Below, one piece after another: positions 1 through 8,187 of a stretch of 64,000 nucleotides of DNA. The DNA is taken from assembly GCF_900590755.1 (NCBI RefSeq), contig NZ_UUOC01000010.1, forward strand, positions 1 to 64,000, read 5' to 3'. A model generated the notes under the pieces. The model did not search any database. It worked only from the letters and a program-made list of their open reading frames with translations, and was not told where the DNA came from. Source of the stretch: Pseudomonas viridiflava (GTDB taxonomy: Bacteria; Pseudomonadota; Gammaproteobacteria; Pseudomonadales; Pseudomonadaceae). Every line of letters starts with the position of its first letter. The first letter of the stretch is position 1. A program made the position numbers and the translations under genes.

Positions 1-112
1 CGACCATAGAGCATTGGAACCACCTGATCCCATCCCGAACTCAGCAGTGAAACGATGCATCGCCGATGGTAGTGTGGGGTTTCCCCATGTGAGAGTAGGT
101 CATCGTCAAGAT
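1..112 (+). rRNA. rrf: 5S ribosomal RNA, 5' end cut by window
   Basis: The sequence from base 1 has the conserved gamma-proteobacterial 5S core (CCTGATCCCATCCCGAACTC, then the GATGGTAGTGTGGGG arm and the closing GAGAGTAGGTCATCGTCAAG). Only the first handful of bases of the molecule lie outside the window. It should be the last gene of an rRNA operon whose 16S and 23S genes are to the left. A hairpin terminator follows directly. Confidence 0.96.
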
Positions 113-120
113 TAAATTCC

Positions 121-158
121 AGAACCCTTGATCGCTTACGCGTTCAGGGGTTTTGTTT
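121..158 (+). terminator. Rho-independent terminator of the rRNA operon
   Basis: AACCCTTGA pairs with TCAGGGGTT across an 11-base loop (one G-U pair), and a T-rich run (TTTTGTTT) follows. It sits about ten bases after the end of 5S rRNA. Confidence 0.8.
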
Positions 159-183
159 GTCTGCTCGGAAAACATCAGACCGC

Positions 184-259
184 CTGTAGGAGCTGCCGAA
201 GGCTGCGAATTGCGGCGTTTCAGGCAAGCCACATTCGCAGCCTTCGGCAGCCCCTACAG
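184..259. repeat. REPIN, class I arms
   Basis: Two inverted arms of the form GTAGGAGCTGCCGAAGGC face each other around a short spacer. This is the commonest repeat family in the window. Confidence 0.85.
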
Positions 260-290
260 ACCATCAGGCCCCCCTCCATCCCTCAGGACC

Positions 291-352
291 CTGTAGGAGC
301 TTAAACTAGGCGGCTAGATCGCGACCGTCGTAACCTCCGATGGCTCCTACAG
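291..352. repeat. REP-like element with class VI arm
   Basis: Bounded by CTGTAGGAGC and GCTCCTACAG. Read on the minus strand, the right arm carries TCGGAGGTTACGACGGTCGC, which recurs near 32.06 kb and in degraded form near 38.7 kb. The left arm does not match it, so the element is a mosaic or decayed copy. With the preceding REPIN it fills the gene-free 160-420 stretch; nothing else is evident there. Confidence 0.6.
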
Positions 353-420
353 CAAATGTGCCTGGCACTCAGCATCAACACAGCCAGCACCAAGACAGCC
401 CGCCTCAAACCCCACCCAAT

Positions 421-450
421 AAAAAAGGCCGCATTCTCATGCGGCCTTCT
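421..450 (-). terminator. Terminator of the mks operon
   Basis: On the minus strand AAGGCCGCAT pairs with ATGCGGCCTT and a run of T follows. It lies 18 bases beyond the mksB stop codon. Confidence 0.85.
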
Positions 451-467
451 GTACACATCAACTCAGC

Positions 468-3299
468 TTATTCAGCAGCTTCTTCAACCGCTTCCACAAC
501 AACAGCCTTCACCTCATCGCGACGGCGGATGTACTTCCAGTCCGCCTCATCGATGTAGATGCCGTTAGGCCCGCTGCCGCCTTCAAGGTCGATCGCTACA
601 TGAGCCGAGACCTGAGGCTTGACGCTCGCCAGGATCGGTACGAAGCCCAACTGCAGGCTCGTTTCCAGCAGAGCGGCCTGGTTCTTCTCGTCGATGTCTG
701 CAGCTTCGTCCAGGTAGTAAGGCAAGCGCACACGACCGGCTTGATCGCGATCCATCAAGTGCAGCAACAAGTACATGTTGGTCAGCGCCTTGATGGTCAT
801 GGTGGTGCCGTTTGAAGCGGCGCCATCAATGTCGGTGTGAATCACTGGCTGACCATTGACCTTGGTGATCTCAAACGCCAACTCGAACAAGTCCTTCAAA
901 CCCAGCTGGTTATGGTTTGCTGCAACCAGACGTGCCAGATACTCCTTGGCTTCCTCGTTCTTGTTGTCCTGCTCGGCGCTCTGACTCAGATCGAAGACCG
1001 ACAGGGTTTCGCCTTCTTCGTACTGCCCGGCACTGTGGATGATCTGATCGATGTGCTTCAGCGCTTCTTTGTTCGGCGCGAGCACGATACGGAAGCTGGC
1101 GAGGTTGGAGACCTGACGTTTGTTGATCTCACGGTTGAACAGCGCCAATTGATGCTCAAGGCTGTCGTAGTCGCTGCGGATATTGCGCAAGGTCCGTGCA
1201 ATGTCCGTAACCGCAGCGCGGCGCGCCTTGCCCAAGGTGAGCGCCTCATCAGTACGGTGTGCATAGGCATTGATCAGCAACTGCAAACGACGCTCGACGT
1301 CTTCTTCGCTGTCGAACTTGGCCACGCCTTTGAGGCGAACCTGCGCGTAGAGCGCTTCGATCTGACCGTCGCTGCGCAACAAGCCCTGCCAGCTGTCCTG
1401 ATAGTCGTTGAGCAGTGGCAGGAGGTTTTCCAGCGAGTCGTCGACAGGATCCATGAACGGCGTACCAAACGGCAGATCCGCCGGAAGCAACTGGCGGCGA
1501 CGCAGTGCGTCATCCAGCGTGCGCTGCTTGGATTCCAGATCACCGATCTGGCGTGCAACCAGTTGCAGCTTGGCCGACAGCTGCTGGACGCGCTCGGTGA
1601 AAGCATCGCTGGAGCGCTTGAGTTCGTCCTGTGCGGCTTCCATCTGGGCAAGCTGCTCAAGCTTGTCGGACTCTTCAGCGCTGAGTGTCTGGCAACGACG
1701 GAAGTCTTCCAGAGCCTTCTGCGCATCCAGCACTTGCTGATAAAGCGCCTCAGTCTGGGTCTTGCTCGCCGAACGGTCTGCGGCCACAGCCTGTTGAGTC
1801 TTGAGTTGCTTCAGCTCTTTCTCAAGACGCTCTTTCTGATCACGCAGTGCAGCACGATCGGCCAGCGCTTGCAGGGCAGGCGGCTCGATGTTGGTCAGGT
1901 TGATCGACAGGCCCGGCACCTGGAATTGATCGCCTTTAAAGCTATCAAGGATGGCCTCAAGGGATTTCACCCAGGCATCGCCATCATCCAGCGCAATACC
2001 TTGCTCGCCCAAAGGCAGGCTGAACAGCGCGCTGTTGAACAAACGCATCAAGCGCTCGACGTCCGGCTGCGAGAACTCTTCGCGCAAACGGGCATAGCTG
2101 TTGTTGTCAGCGTGATCGAGCTGCTGCTTGACCGACTTCAGACGTTTCTCAAGATCCCGAAGACGCTCGTCCAGATCTTCGGCGCTGAATTGACGGGACT
2201 GCGCCAAGGCGCCAGCCAATTCATCGTGCGCATCCTTGGCCGCCAGCAGTTGCTGTTCCAGTATCTTGGGGTCGTCGACCAGGGCGAAGCGATTCTTGAG
2301 AACCGAAAGCTCGCCTATCCAGCGCTGGATGCTGCTGATTTCCCGTTCCAGACGCATCAGCTCTTGAGTGCCGCCGCGTTGGTCGTTCTGCAATTCATCC
2401 TGCTGGCTGCGATAGTGCTCGGCCTGAATGACCAGCTCTTCCTTGCGAGCGGTGGAGTAGTCCAGCCAAGTGCCGAGCAACGAGTCCAGCAATGGCGACA
2501 AGCGATGCAGTTTGCCGCGCAGCAGATCACGTTGCGCCACACCGGCAGCCAGCGCTTCGACCAGTGGGCCCGCCTTGACCAGCGAGTTGTAGTCCTGCTC
2601 CATGCGGCGTACATCGCGGAACGCTTCTTCGCACGCAGCGATGTAATCGACACTGCCGGAGCGCAAGCTGTGCTCGAACGCATCAAGGAACAGTTGCTTG
2701 AGCTTGGCCGCAGTGATTTCCCGCATGTGCAGCAGGTTGATGAACAGTGCGCGGAAGGTCTTCAGGCTCTGCTCACTGGTGGAGCGCAGCGGGATAAGCG
2801 TCAGGTCCAGCGGAATGGACGTATGCCCGCCCACCAGCAAGCGACGCAGCTCATCGGGTTTCAATTCGTAGGCTTTCAGGCCCTGGCTTTCCAGATTGCT
2901 GAACAGCTCTTTCTGACGCAGGCAGGTGTCGTTCTTCTGGTAGTGGCCCAGGTCCAGTTCGCCCGCGTAGGCAAAGAACTGGTGACCGAAACCGCCGCCT
3001 GGGCCGCGCCCGACCACGCCAATCACATGGGGGCCATGAGGCAGCGAGACTTCTACCAGGATGTAGCTAGTGTCCGAGGCGAAGTAAAACTTTCGGGACT
3101 GCTCAAGGCTGTACTTGCCGAAGCTCATGTCCGACATGCGCGCCAGAATCGGGAACTGCAAGGCGTTGATCGAGGCACTCTTACCCAGGTTGTTCGCGCC
3201 ATAGACCGAAAGCGGGTGTTCCAGCGGAAACAGACCAAGGCTGTAACCGGCGGTGTTCAGCAGGGCAAAGCGGCGGATGCCGTAGCGTTCCTGGCTCAT
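468..3299 (-). CDS. mksB: MksB, SMC-like ATPase of the MksBEF condensin
   Basis: A 943-residue SMC/MukB-type ATPase. The Walker A loop GANNLGKS is at residues 34-41. Long charged heptad-rich stretches from about 230 to 700 form the coiled-coil arms around a hinge. The C-terminal head has a Walker B-like stretch LPYYLDEAADID. It is shorter than E. coli MukB, as usual for the Mks branch. Its ATG overlaps the mksE stop codon (ATGA), showing translational coupling in the order mksF-mksE-mksB. In Pseudomonas this complex compacts and helps segregate the chromosome as a second condensin besides SMC-ScpAB. No mksG nuclease gene follows; the next feature is the rRNA operon. Confidence 0.9.
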   Translation of the reverse strand: MSQERYGIRRFALLNTAGYSLGLFPLEHPLSVYGANNLGKSASINALQFPILARMSDMSFGKYSLEQSRKFYFASDTSYILVEVSLPHGPHVIGVVGRGPGGGFGHQFFAYAGELDLGHYQKNDTCLRQKELFSNLESQGLKAYELKPDELRRLLVGGHTSIPLDLTLIPLRSTSEQSLKTFRALFINLLHMREITAAKLKQLFLDAFEHSLRSGSVDYIAACEEAFRDVRRMEQDYNSLVKAGPLVEALAAGVAQRDLLRGKLHRLSPLLDSLLGTWLDYSTARKEELVIQAEHYRSQQDELQNDQRGGTQELMRLEREISSIQRWIGELSVLKNRFALVDDPKILEQQLLAAKDAHDELAGALAQSRQFSAEDLDERLRDLEKRLKSVKQQLDHADNNSYARLREEFSQPDVERLMRLFNSALFSLPLGEQGIALDDGDAWVKSLEAILDSFKGDQFQVPGLSINLTNIEPPALQALADRAALRDQKERLEKELKQLKTQQAVAADRSASKTQTEALYQQVLDAQKALEDFRRCQTLSAEESDKLEQLAQMEAAQDELKRSSDAFTERVQQLSAKLQLVARQIGDLESKQRTLDDALRRRQLLPADLPFGTPFMDPVDDSLENLLPLLNDYQDSWQGLLRSDGQIEALYAQVRLKGVAKFDSEEDVERRLQLLINAYAHRTDEALTLGKARRAAVTDIARTLRNIRSDYDSLEHQLALFNREINKRQVSNLASFRIVLAPNKEALKHIDQIIHSAGQYEEGETLSVFDLSQSAEQDNKNEEAKEYLARLVAANHNQLGLKDLFELAFEITKVNGQPVIHTDIDGAASNGTTMTIKALTNMYLLLHLMDRDQAGRVRLPYYLDEAADIDEKNQAALLETSLQLGFVPILASVKPQVSAHVAIDLEGGSGPNGIYIDEADWKYIRRRDEVKAVVVEAVEEAAE

Positions 3300-4006
3300 G
3301 CATCCATCTCCTGTTGCTCATCAGCGATCGCGCGGGCCAAGGCCTGCTCTTCGGTCTCGTGCACGTTGTCGAACTCGGCGAGATCCAGTGGATCATCGGT
3401 TTGCAGGAGTTTTTCGTCGCTGTCGTCGTCGATCAGAACCGGAACAGGCAGCGGCAGCACGCTGTGCAGGCTGGCGGCCAGATCGCGGTCTTGCTGGACC
3501 GACAGGCAAACGTCGAGGAAACGGTGCATGGGTGGCAGAAAACGGAAGATGCCGGTTTCTTCTGCGGCAAAACCCAACTGGGTCATGCGGCGCATGATTT
3601 TCTCTTCCAGCTCTTCCTGAGTCTGGACTTCGGCCTGCAAGAACAGGTCGCGGTACTTCTCCAGCATCGAGGGCAGTTCATCACGGCCCAGGCTGCCGCC
3701 ATCGAGCACGGCTACCGGGTCGCGGCCCTGATCGGCCAGATGCTCAACCAGAATGAAAGTGAACAGCGCCAGACGTTGCGCGGTCTTGTTCACTTGCGCG
3801 GCAGCCAGCTCCGGGACGAAGTAATAAAAGCCGCGGGTGTCACAGACCAGCTCGAAACCGAGGGCCTTGAACAGCGTGCGGTATTGATCCTGAGCGTTGG
3901 ACAGCTGCGCATACAGTTCAGGGTCGCGGCGGCTGATGTGGAAGCCTTTGAACAACTCGCGAAAGATCGGCGCGAGCTGGGACATTTCGGAAAGATCAAG
4001 ATGCAT
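3296..4006 (-). CDS. mksE: MksE, accessory subunit of MksBEF condensin
   Basis: A 236-residue protein whose place between the kleisin and the SMC gene identifies it as the MukE-like winged-helix subunit. I chose the ATG opening MHLDLSEMSQ: it has AGGGAATCC upstream and overlaps the mksF stop by only 11 bases, whereas the open frame extends 55 codons further into mksF. A second in-frame ATG (MSKQGIQS) lies 24 bases upstream. The tail is strongly acidic and ends on the ATGA overlap with mksB. Family role: binds the kleisin and modulates DNA and ATPase engagement. Confidence 0.85.
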   Translation of the reverse strand: MHLDLSEMSQLAPIFRELFKGFHISRRDPELYAQLSNAQDQYRTLFKALGFELVCDTRGFYYFVPELAAAQVNKTAQRLALFTFILVEHLADQGRDPVAVLDGGSLGRDELPSMLEKYRDLFLQAEVQTQEELEEKIMRRMTQLGFAAEETGIFRFLPPMHRFLDVCLSVQQDRDLAASLHSVLPLPVPVLIDDDSDEKLLQTDDPLDLAEFDNVHETEEQALARAIADEQQEMDA

Positions 4007-5264
4007 TGACTGGATTCCCTGTTTGCTCATCACGGCTGGAGAGCAGGGCGAAGGAGCGCAGGCTGACCTGATGCTCCTGGGTAAAGTAGTCACGACGCTC
4101 CAGGCGTTCGCGGGCAAAGCGTTTTTCACGGGACAGGCGCGAGAACCAATACAGCAACTCGTCGGTTGCACCGTTTGGTTCCTGCTCCAGCAGCCAGACC
4201 ATTAGATCCGGCAGCGGCAGGGCGTCTTCGCAGCGCTCAAGCATTTCCTTGACGGTACGCGGCGCCTGCGGTGGCTCGCCTTTGCGCTTGCCGCCAGCCT
4301 TGGGAAATTTCGCCGGTTTCGGTTCGAAGCGTGCCAGAGCATAGACATACGCCTCGACCTGGTTCGCGCTACCCAGAAAGGTGCTCTGCGGACGAGTAAA
4401 CATCGGCATGGCCGCTTGCGGCACGGCATCGATACCCTTGCGGCGAATGGCCGACAAGGCCAGCGCGGCACCACGAGTCACGGCGTTGTGGCGACGAGCC
4501 TCTTCACGCAGCGGCAGCAACAGCTCCCGGGCATGACGCAAGGTCAGCTGGGCGCTGGTCTGCATTTCGAGGATACGTGCGTGGGTGCGCAGCAACATGT
4601 CGTCATCGACCAGTTGGCCCAGACGCTGCTGTTCAGTGAGCAGGCGCAACAGCACGTTCTCGACCTTGCGCACGCCTTGTTCGAAAGCGCCATCCGCGTT
4701 GACCAACTGGATCATCGGCTCGACGTATTCGTCCCAAGTGGCCAGTACTTCCGCATAGCGCTGACGCAGTGGAATCTGTCGATCACTGGTCTTGGCCCGA
4801 TCTGCCACGCCCACCAGCGCCTGTTCGTCGTTGGCGAGCTTTTTCAGGACGTCGCGCACGCGCATGTCCAGCAGCCGCAACTGGCGAGCCAGGTCGTTGG
4901 CGTCGCGGATGTCGAAGGCGTCCTGAATGTAGCCTGCCAGTCGCTCCAGATGGCGCAGATAGGCTTCGATTTCCAGGCACAGCCCCAGTCGGTGCTCGCG
5001 GCGCAGGTACGACAGGAAGTCGTGGATCTGCGCATTAAGCTCGAAACGGTTAGGGCTTTTGGCCACCGGGACCAGAATATCCAGACGGATCCACACATCC
5101 AGCAGGTTGGTGATGTCCTGCGGGGTGCTGTCCAGCTGTTGTGCCGCCAGCTGCAAGCGCAATTCGCTCAGGCTCAAGGTGCCCTGGTCGAAGTGTTCGC
5201 ACAGCGGCTCAAGAAGCGCCCAGTGCTCGGCAAGGGCGCGCAAGACGCGCTTTGGTTCGATCAT
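3996..5264 (-). CDS. mksF: MksF, kleisin subunit of MksBEF condensin
   Basis: A 422-residue kleisin-like subunit, first gene of the condensin operon. It begins MIEPKRVLRALAEHW and has a helical N-terminal winged-helix region, a central helical part and a basic linker near residue 330 (KAGGKRKGEPP) before the C-terminal domain that should bridge to MksB. An upstream in-frame ATG would add 15 residues (MQYNRRFYLP...); I prefer the MIEPK start because the extension looks unlike coding sequence, but the ribosome-binding site of either is weak. Conserved order mksF-mksE-mksB with overlapping ends supports the call. Confidence 0.85.
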   Translation of the reverse strand: MIEPKRVLRALAEHWALLEPLCEHFDQGTLSLSELRLQLAAQQLDSTPQDITNLLDVWIRLDILVPVAKSPNRFELNAQIHDFLSYLRREHRLGLCLEIEAYLRHLERLAGYIQDAFDIRDANDLARQLRLLDMRVRDVLKKLANDEQALVGVADRAKTSDRQIPLRQRYAEVLATWDEYVEPMIQLVNADGAFEQGVRKVENVLLRLLTEQQRLGQLVDDDMLLRTHARILEMQTSAQLTLRHARELLLPLREEARRHNAVTRGAALALSAIRRKGIDAVPQAAMPMFTRPQSTFLGSANQVEAYVYALARFEPKPAKFPKAGGKRKGEPPQAPRTVKEMLERCEDALPLPDLMVWLLEQEPNGATDELLYWFSRLSREKRFARERLERRDYFTQEHQVSLRSFALLSSRDEQTGNPVNAS

Positions 5265-5407
5265 TGTCAGGCCGACTGTTGGCAAATAAAAACGGCGATT
5301 GTACTGCATCAGACGCTGCAGATTTCACCTCTGGGCGATCAACTGCGGCGAGAATCGGCGAAGGGCTGTAGAATCGCGCTCCTAACTTATCCACAGGTGG
5401 CCGACCT

Positions 5408-6202
5408 TTGCTAAACGAGTCCCGCCGCCGCGCCTATATGACTGCCATGCAGGTGGTCAATTGGCTGCCGCGCACTGAATTGCCCTTCGCTGCACCGTCT
5501 CGTCCGGAGCTGTTGGCGCCGCTTGCGCCTCAGGTCGAAGAAAGCGTCGCTGTGCCGGAGGTGCAGGCCCATGCCGAGCCTGTCAATGACGTACCGATAG
5601 CCGCACCGCGTCCTGTCGAACGGCCGAAAATCGAAGTGCCCCGGCCATCACTGGCCAGCACTCGTAATACGCCGACAGTCGAAGAAGCGCCGCCTGCACC
5701 AGTCAAAGCACCGGTCATTCCGCCACCGCGCTTCTCCTTGCAACTGTTGCGTGCCGGGCGTTGCCTGCTGCTCGTGGAGTTACCCACAGGCCAGGCATTC
5801 CAGAGTCGCGATCCGGCGTACCTGCTGCTCAAAGACATGCTCCGCGCCGCCGGTCTGCCGGACGCCCCGCAAATCATCGGCGAGCCAGTACGCTGGCCAC
5901 TCCTGGTGCGCGGGCAGATGGATCAGGGGCCTGAAGCAGCGCGGGATTTTGTGCAAGGTTTTGTGTCAGCGCGTCTTGAAGATGAGCCCTGTGCCTGCAT
6001 CTGGCTGATTGGTTTGCCGTCAGTGCGTTTCGCCGGTGAGGCCAACGCCGAGTCCTACAACAGTGAACTGCAGGTTGAAGGCCTGGGTTCTGCCTGGGCG
6101 TTGCCGGGTCTGGAATTACTGATGGACGAGCCGCAGCGCAAGGCCGACGTCTGGAAAGCCATGCGTCGGCTGATGACGCGCTGGAAATCGATAGATGAGT
6201 GA
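5408..6202 (+). CDS. holD: DNA polymerase III psi subunit-like protein (HolD)
   Basis: A 264-residue protein with a conserved N-terminal motif (MQVVNWLPRTELP), a low-complexity proline/alanine/valine linker (about residues 40-110) and a folded C-terminal domain. The call rests on position: it overlaps rimI by 8 bases, as holD does in E. coli and as the psi-like gene does in Pseudomonas. Psi links the chi subunit to the clamp loader. A TTG start is favoured by AGGTGG seven bases upstream; an ATG ten codons later (MTAMQVV) has no good ribosome-binding site. The linker makes the protein about twice the length of E. coli psi. Direct sequence similarity to psi is weak by eye. Confidence 0.65.
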   Translation: MLNESRRRAYMTAMQVVNWLPRTELPFAAPSRPELLAPLAPQVEESVAVPEVQAHAEPVNDVPIAAPRPVERPKIEVPRPSLASTRNTPTVEEAPPAPVKAPVIPPPRFSLQLLRAGRCLLLVELPTGQAFQSRDPAYLLLKDMLRAAGLPDAPQIIGEPVRWPLLVRGQMDQGPEAARDFVQGFVSARLEDEPCACIWLIGLPSVRFAGEANAESYNSELQVEGLGSAWALPGLELLMDEPQRKADVWKAMRRLMTRWKSIDE

Positions 6203-6647
6203 CGCAATAACCTTCCGCCCGATGACCGAGGCGGATCTCGACGCCGTACTGAAGATCGAATACGCAGCGTTCAGTCACCCCTGGACCCGCGGCATCTTTC
6301 TTGACGGCCTCAAGTCGTATGAAATCTGGCTGATGTTCGAAGGCAGTCAGCAAGTAGGCCATGGCGTCATTCAGATCATCATTGATGAAGCGCACTTGCT
6401 GAACATTACCGTCAAACCGGAAAGCCAGGGGCGCGGGCTGGGCCTGCGGCTTCTGGAGCATTTGATGTCGCGGGCTTATCAGCTCAACGGGCGCGAGTGT
6501 TTCCTTGAACTGCGCGATAGCAACCGCGCTGCTTATCGGTTGTACGAACGGTTTGGCTTCAACGAAATCGGCCGGCGTCGTGATTACTATCCGGTGGCTG
6601 GCGGACGTGAGGATGCAGTGGTGATGGCGTGTACGTTGTTTGAGTAA
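6195..6647 (+). CDS. rimI: RimI, ribosomal protein S18 alanine N-acetyltransferase
   Basis: A 150-residue GNAT enzyme. The acetyl-CoA loop is VKPESQGRGLGLRLLEHL (about residues 75-92). The C-terminal part, with LRDSNRAAYRLYERFGF followed by RRRDYYPV and GGREDAVVM, is typical of RimI. It acetylates the N-terminal alanine of ribosomal protein S18 using acetyl-CoA. The ATG lies inside the end of the holD-like gene, so the two are translationally coupled. Confidence 0.92.
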   Translation: MSDAITFRPMTEADLDAVLKIEYAAFSHPWTRGIFLDGLKSYEIWLMFEGSQQVGHGVIQIIIDEAHLLNITVKPESQGRGLGLRLLEHLMSRAYQLNGRECFLELRDSNRAAYRLYERFGFNEIGRRRDYYPVAGGREDAVVMACTLFE

Positions 6648-6674
6648 GTAACCCTTTCATGGGGCACAACCCCA

Positions 6675-6764
6675 GTGGGACCGGCTTCAGCCGGGAAGGC
6701 GATATTTCTGACAACGAATCTTCATCAGGTTCACTGTCCTCTTCCCGGCTAAAGCCGGTCCCAC
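6675..6764. repeat. REPIN, class II arms
   Basis: Inverted arms GTGGGACCGGCTTCAGCC and GGCTAAAGCCGGTCCCAC between convergent rimI and the acidic-protein gene. Confidence 0.85.
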
Positions 6765-6796
6765 GGAATTAGCGCTGCTTAAAGTGCGTATCGCCG

Positions 6797-7213
6797 TTAT
6801 TCACGCTTCTCAGGCTTGCCATCCAGCGGATCCAGCCTTCCCAGCTCGGCCTCATCCAGCCCATCTCCACCGCCGATATCGTCTTCATCCACGACGGTCA
6901 GGTCAAAATCCGCCGGGCTGTCATCGCCTTCTTCATGAGCAGAGCGAGCACCGTCCTCGCGGATCAGGATTTCGGGATCCAGGTCATCGTCGGTCGGATG
7001 ATGATCCGGCGTCGAGGCGCCTGTCATGCCTGCCTCGCGCACGCGCTTTTCCGGGATCTCATGGGCCAGCTCGTCTTCGGGGATCATGTCGCCGATACGA
7101 GCGCTAGGTTCTTCCTCGTCGAAGTCCAGCTCTTCCATGGAGCCCATACGATCTTCGTTGTCATCGATGGGCTCTGGCTGAGTGGCTCCGTAAGGGCGGC
7201 GTGAATCATTCAT
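6797..7213 (-). CDS. Highly acidic small protein of unknown function
   Basis: A 138-residue, very acidic, probably disordered protein (for example DDNEDRMGSMEELDFDEEEP near the N terminus) without membrane segments or cysteines. The start has GAGGATTC eight bases upstream. It is conserved next to the carbonic anhydrase gene in Pseudomonas, where relatives have sometimes been labelled serine kinase/phosphatase; nothing in the sequence shows a kinase or phosphatase motif, so I would not transfer that name. It is divergent from the carbonic anhydrase gene. Confidence 0.75.
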   Translation of the reverse strand: MNDSRRPYGATQPEPIDDNEDRMGSMEELDFDEEEPSARIGDMIPEDELAHEIPEKRVREAGMTGASTPDHHPTDDDLDPEILIREDGARSAHEEGDDSPADFDLTVVDEDDIGGGDGLDEAELGRLDPLDGKPEKRE

Positions 7214-7362
7214 GGCGAATCCTCAATGTTTGGGTCTTACTAGGTGGACCGGCCGCGTTCCTGAAGATTCCGTCTGAATGCCGGGAGGCCGGTTGGAAAA
7301 TACCCGTGACCTGGATCGTCGAACCCCAGTCATAAGCTGGCATATCTTCGAGGTGTCAACGC

Positions 7363-8004
7363 ATGAACGAGCTACAAGACCTGATCGACAACAACGAACG
7401 TTGGGCAGATGCGATCACCAAGGAAGATCCTGAATTTTTTGCCAAGCTGGCACGCCAGCAAACTCCGGAATTTCTGTGGATAGGTTGCTCGGACGCTCGC
7501 GTACCGGCCAATGAAATTGTTGGCATGCTGCCAGGTGATCTGTTCGTGCACCGCAACGTGGCGAACGTCGTGCTACACACCGACCTCAACTGCCTGTCGG
7601 TGATCCAGTACGCAGTCGACGTGCTGAAGGTCAAACACATCCTGGTTACCGGCCACTATGGCTGCGGCGGCGTGCGAGCATCAATGCAGGATCGTCAGCT
7701 TGGGCTGATCGATGGCTGGCTGCGTTCGATTCGTGACCTGTATTACGAGAACCGCGAAACCCTGGCGCTGCTGCCGACCGAGGAAGAGCGGGTCGACCGC
7801 ATGTGCGAACTCAACGTTATCCAGCAAGTGGCGAACGTCGGCCACACCAGCATTGTGCAGAACGCCTGGCATCGAGGGCAGAGCCTGTCAGTGCATGGTT
7901 GCATCTACGGCATCAAGGATGGGCGCTGGAAGAGTTTGAACACGACTATCAGCGGTTTTGAACAGCTGCCGCCGCAGTACCGGTTGCGGCCGCTGGGGCA
8001 GTAA
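7363..8004 (+). CDS. Beta-class carbonic anhydrase
   Basis: A 213-residue zinc enzyme interconverting carbon dioxide and bicarbonate in the cytoplasm. The zinc ligands are visible: Cys42 in CSDARVP (with the Asp44-Arg46 dyad), His98 and Cys101 in HYGCGGV. Length and motif spacing fit the bacterial beta class. GAGGTG precedes the ATG. Monocistronic, followed by a REPIN. Confidence 0.95.
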   Translation: MNELQDLIDNNERWADAITKEDPEFFAKLARQQTPEFLWIGCSDARVPANEIVGMLPGDLFVHRNVANVVLHTDLNCLSVIQYAVDVLKVKHILVTGHYGCGGVRASMQDRQLGLIDGWLRSIRDLYYENRETLALLPTEEERVDRMCELNVIQQVANVGHTSIVQNAWHRGQSLSVHGCIYGIKDGRWKSLNTTISGFEQLPPQYRLRPLGQ

Positions 8005-8021
8005 CTGGCTAACTCGATAGT

Positions 8022-8095
8022 TGTAGGAGCTGCCGCAGGCTGCGAAGGCGGTGTGTCAGACATATAGCTTTCGCAGCCTTCGGCAGCTCCTACAG
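8022..8095. repeat. REPIN, class I arms
   Basis: Inverted arms TGTAGGAGCTGCCGCAGGC and CTTCGGCAGCTCCTACA between convergent carbonic anhydrase and chemoreceptor genes. Confidence 0.85.
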
Positions 8096-8187
8096 ATTCT
8101 TGCGTTTACAACTAGGGATGCACCGCCCGCACAGTGTGTGGCTTCTGCAACTGTTTGAGCGAGCGCGGCACGTTGCTTGTGGCGCAC

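Noticed and set aside
837..3620. Very long plus-strand open frame (927 codons) opposite mksB/mksE
   Set aside because: It mirrors the condensin genes, has no domain, no ribosome-binding site and crosses the mksB/mksE junction. GC-rich codon use opens such antisense frames.
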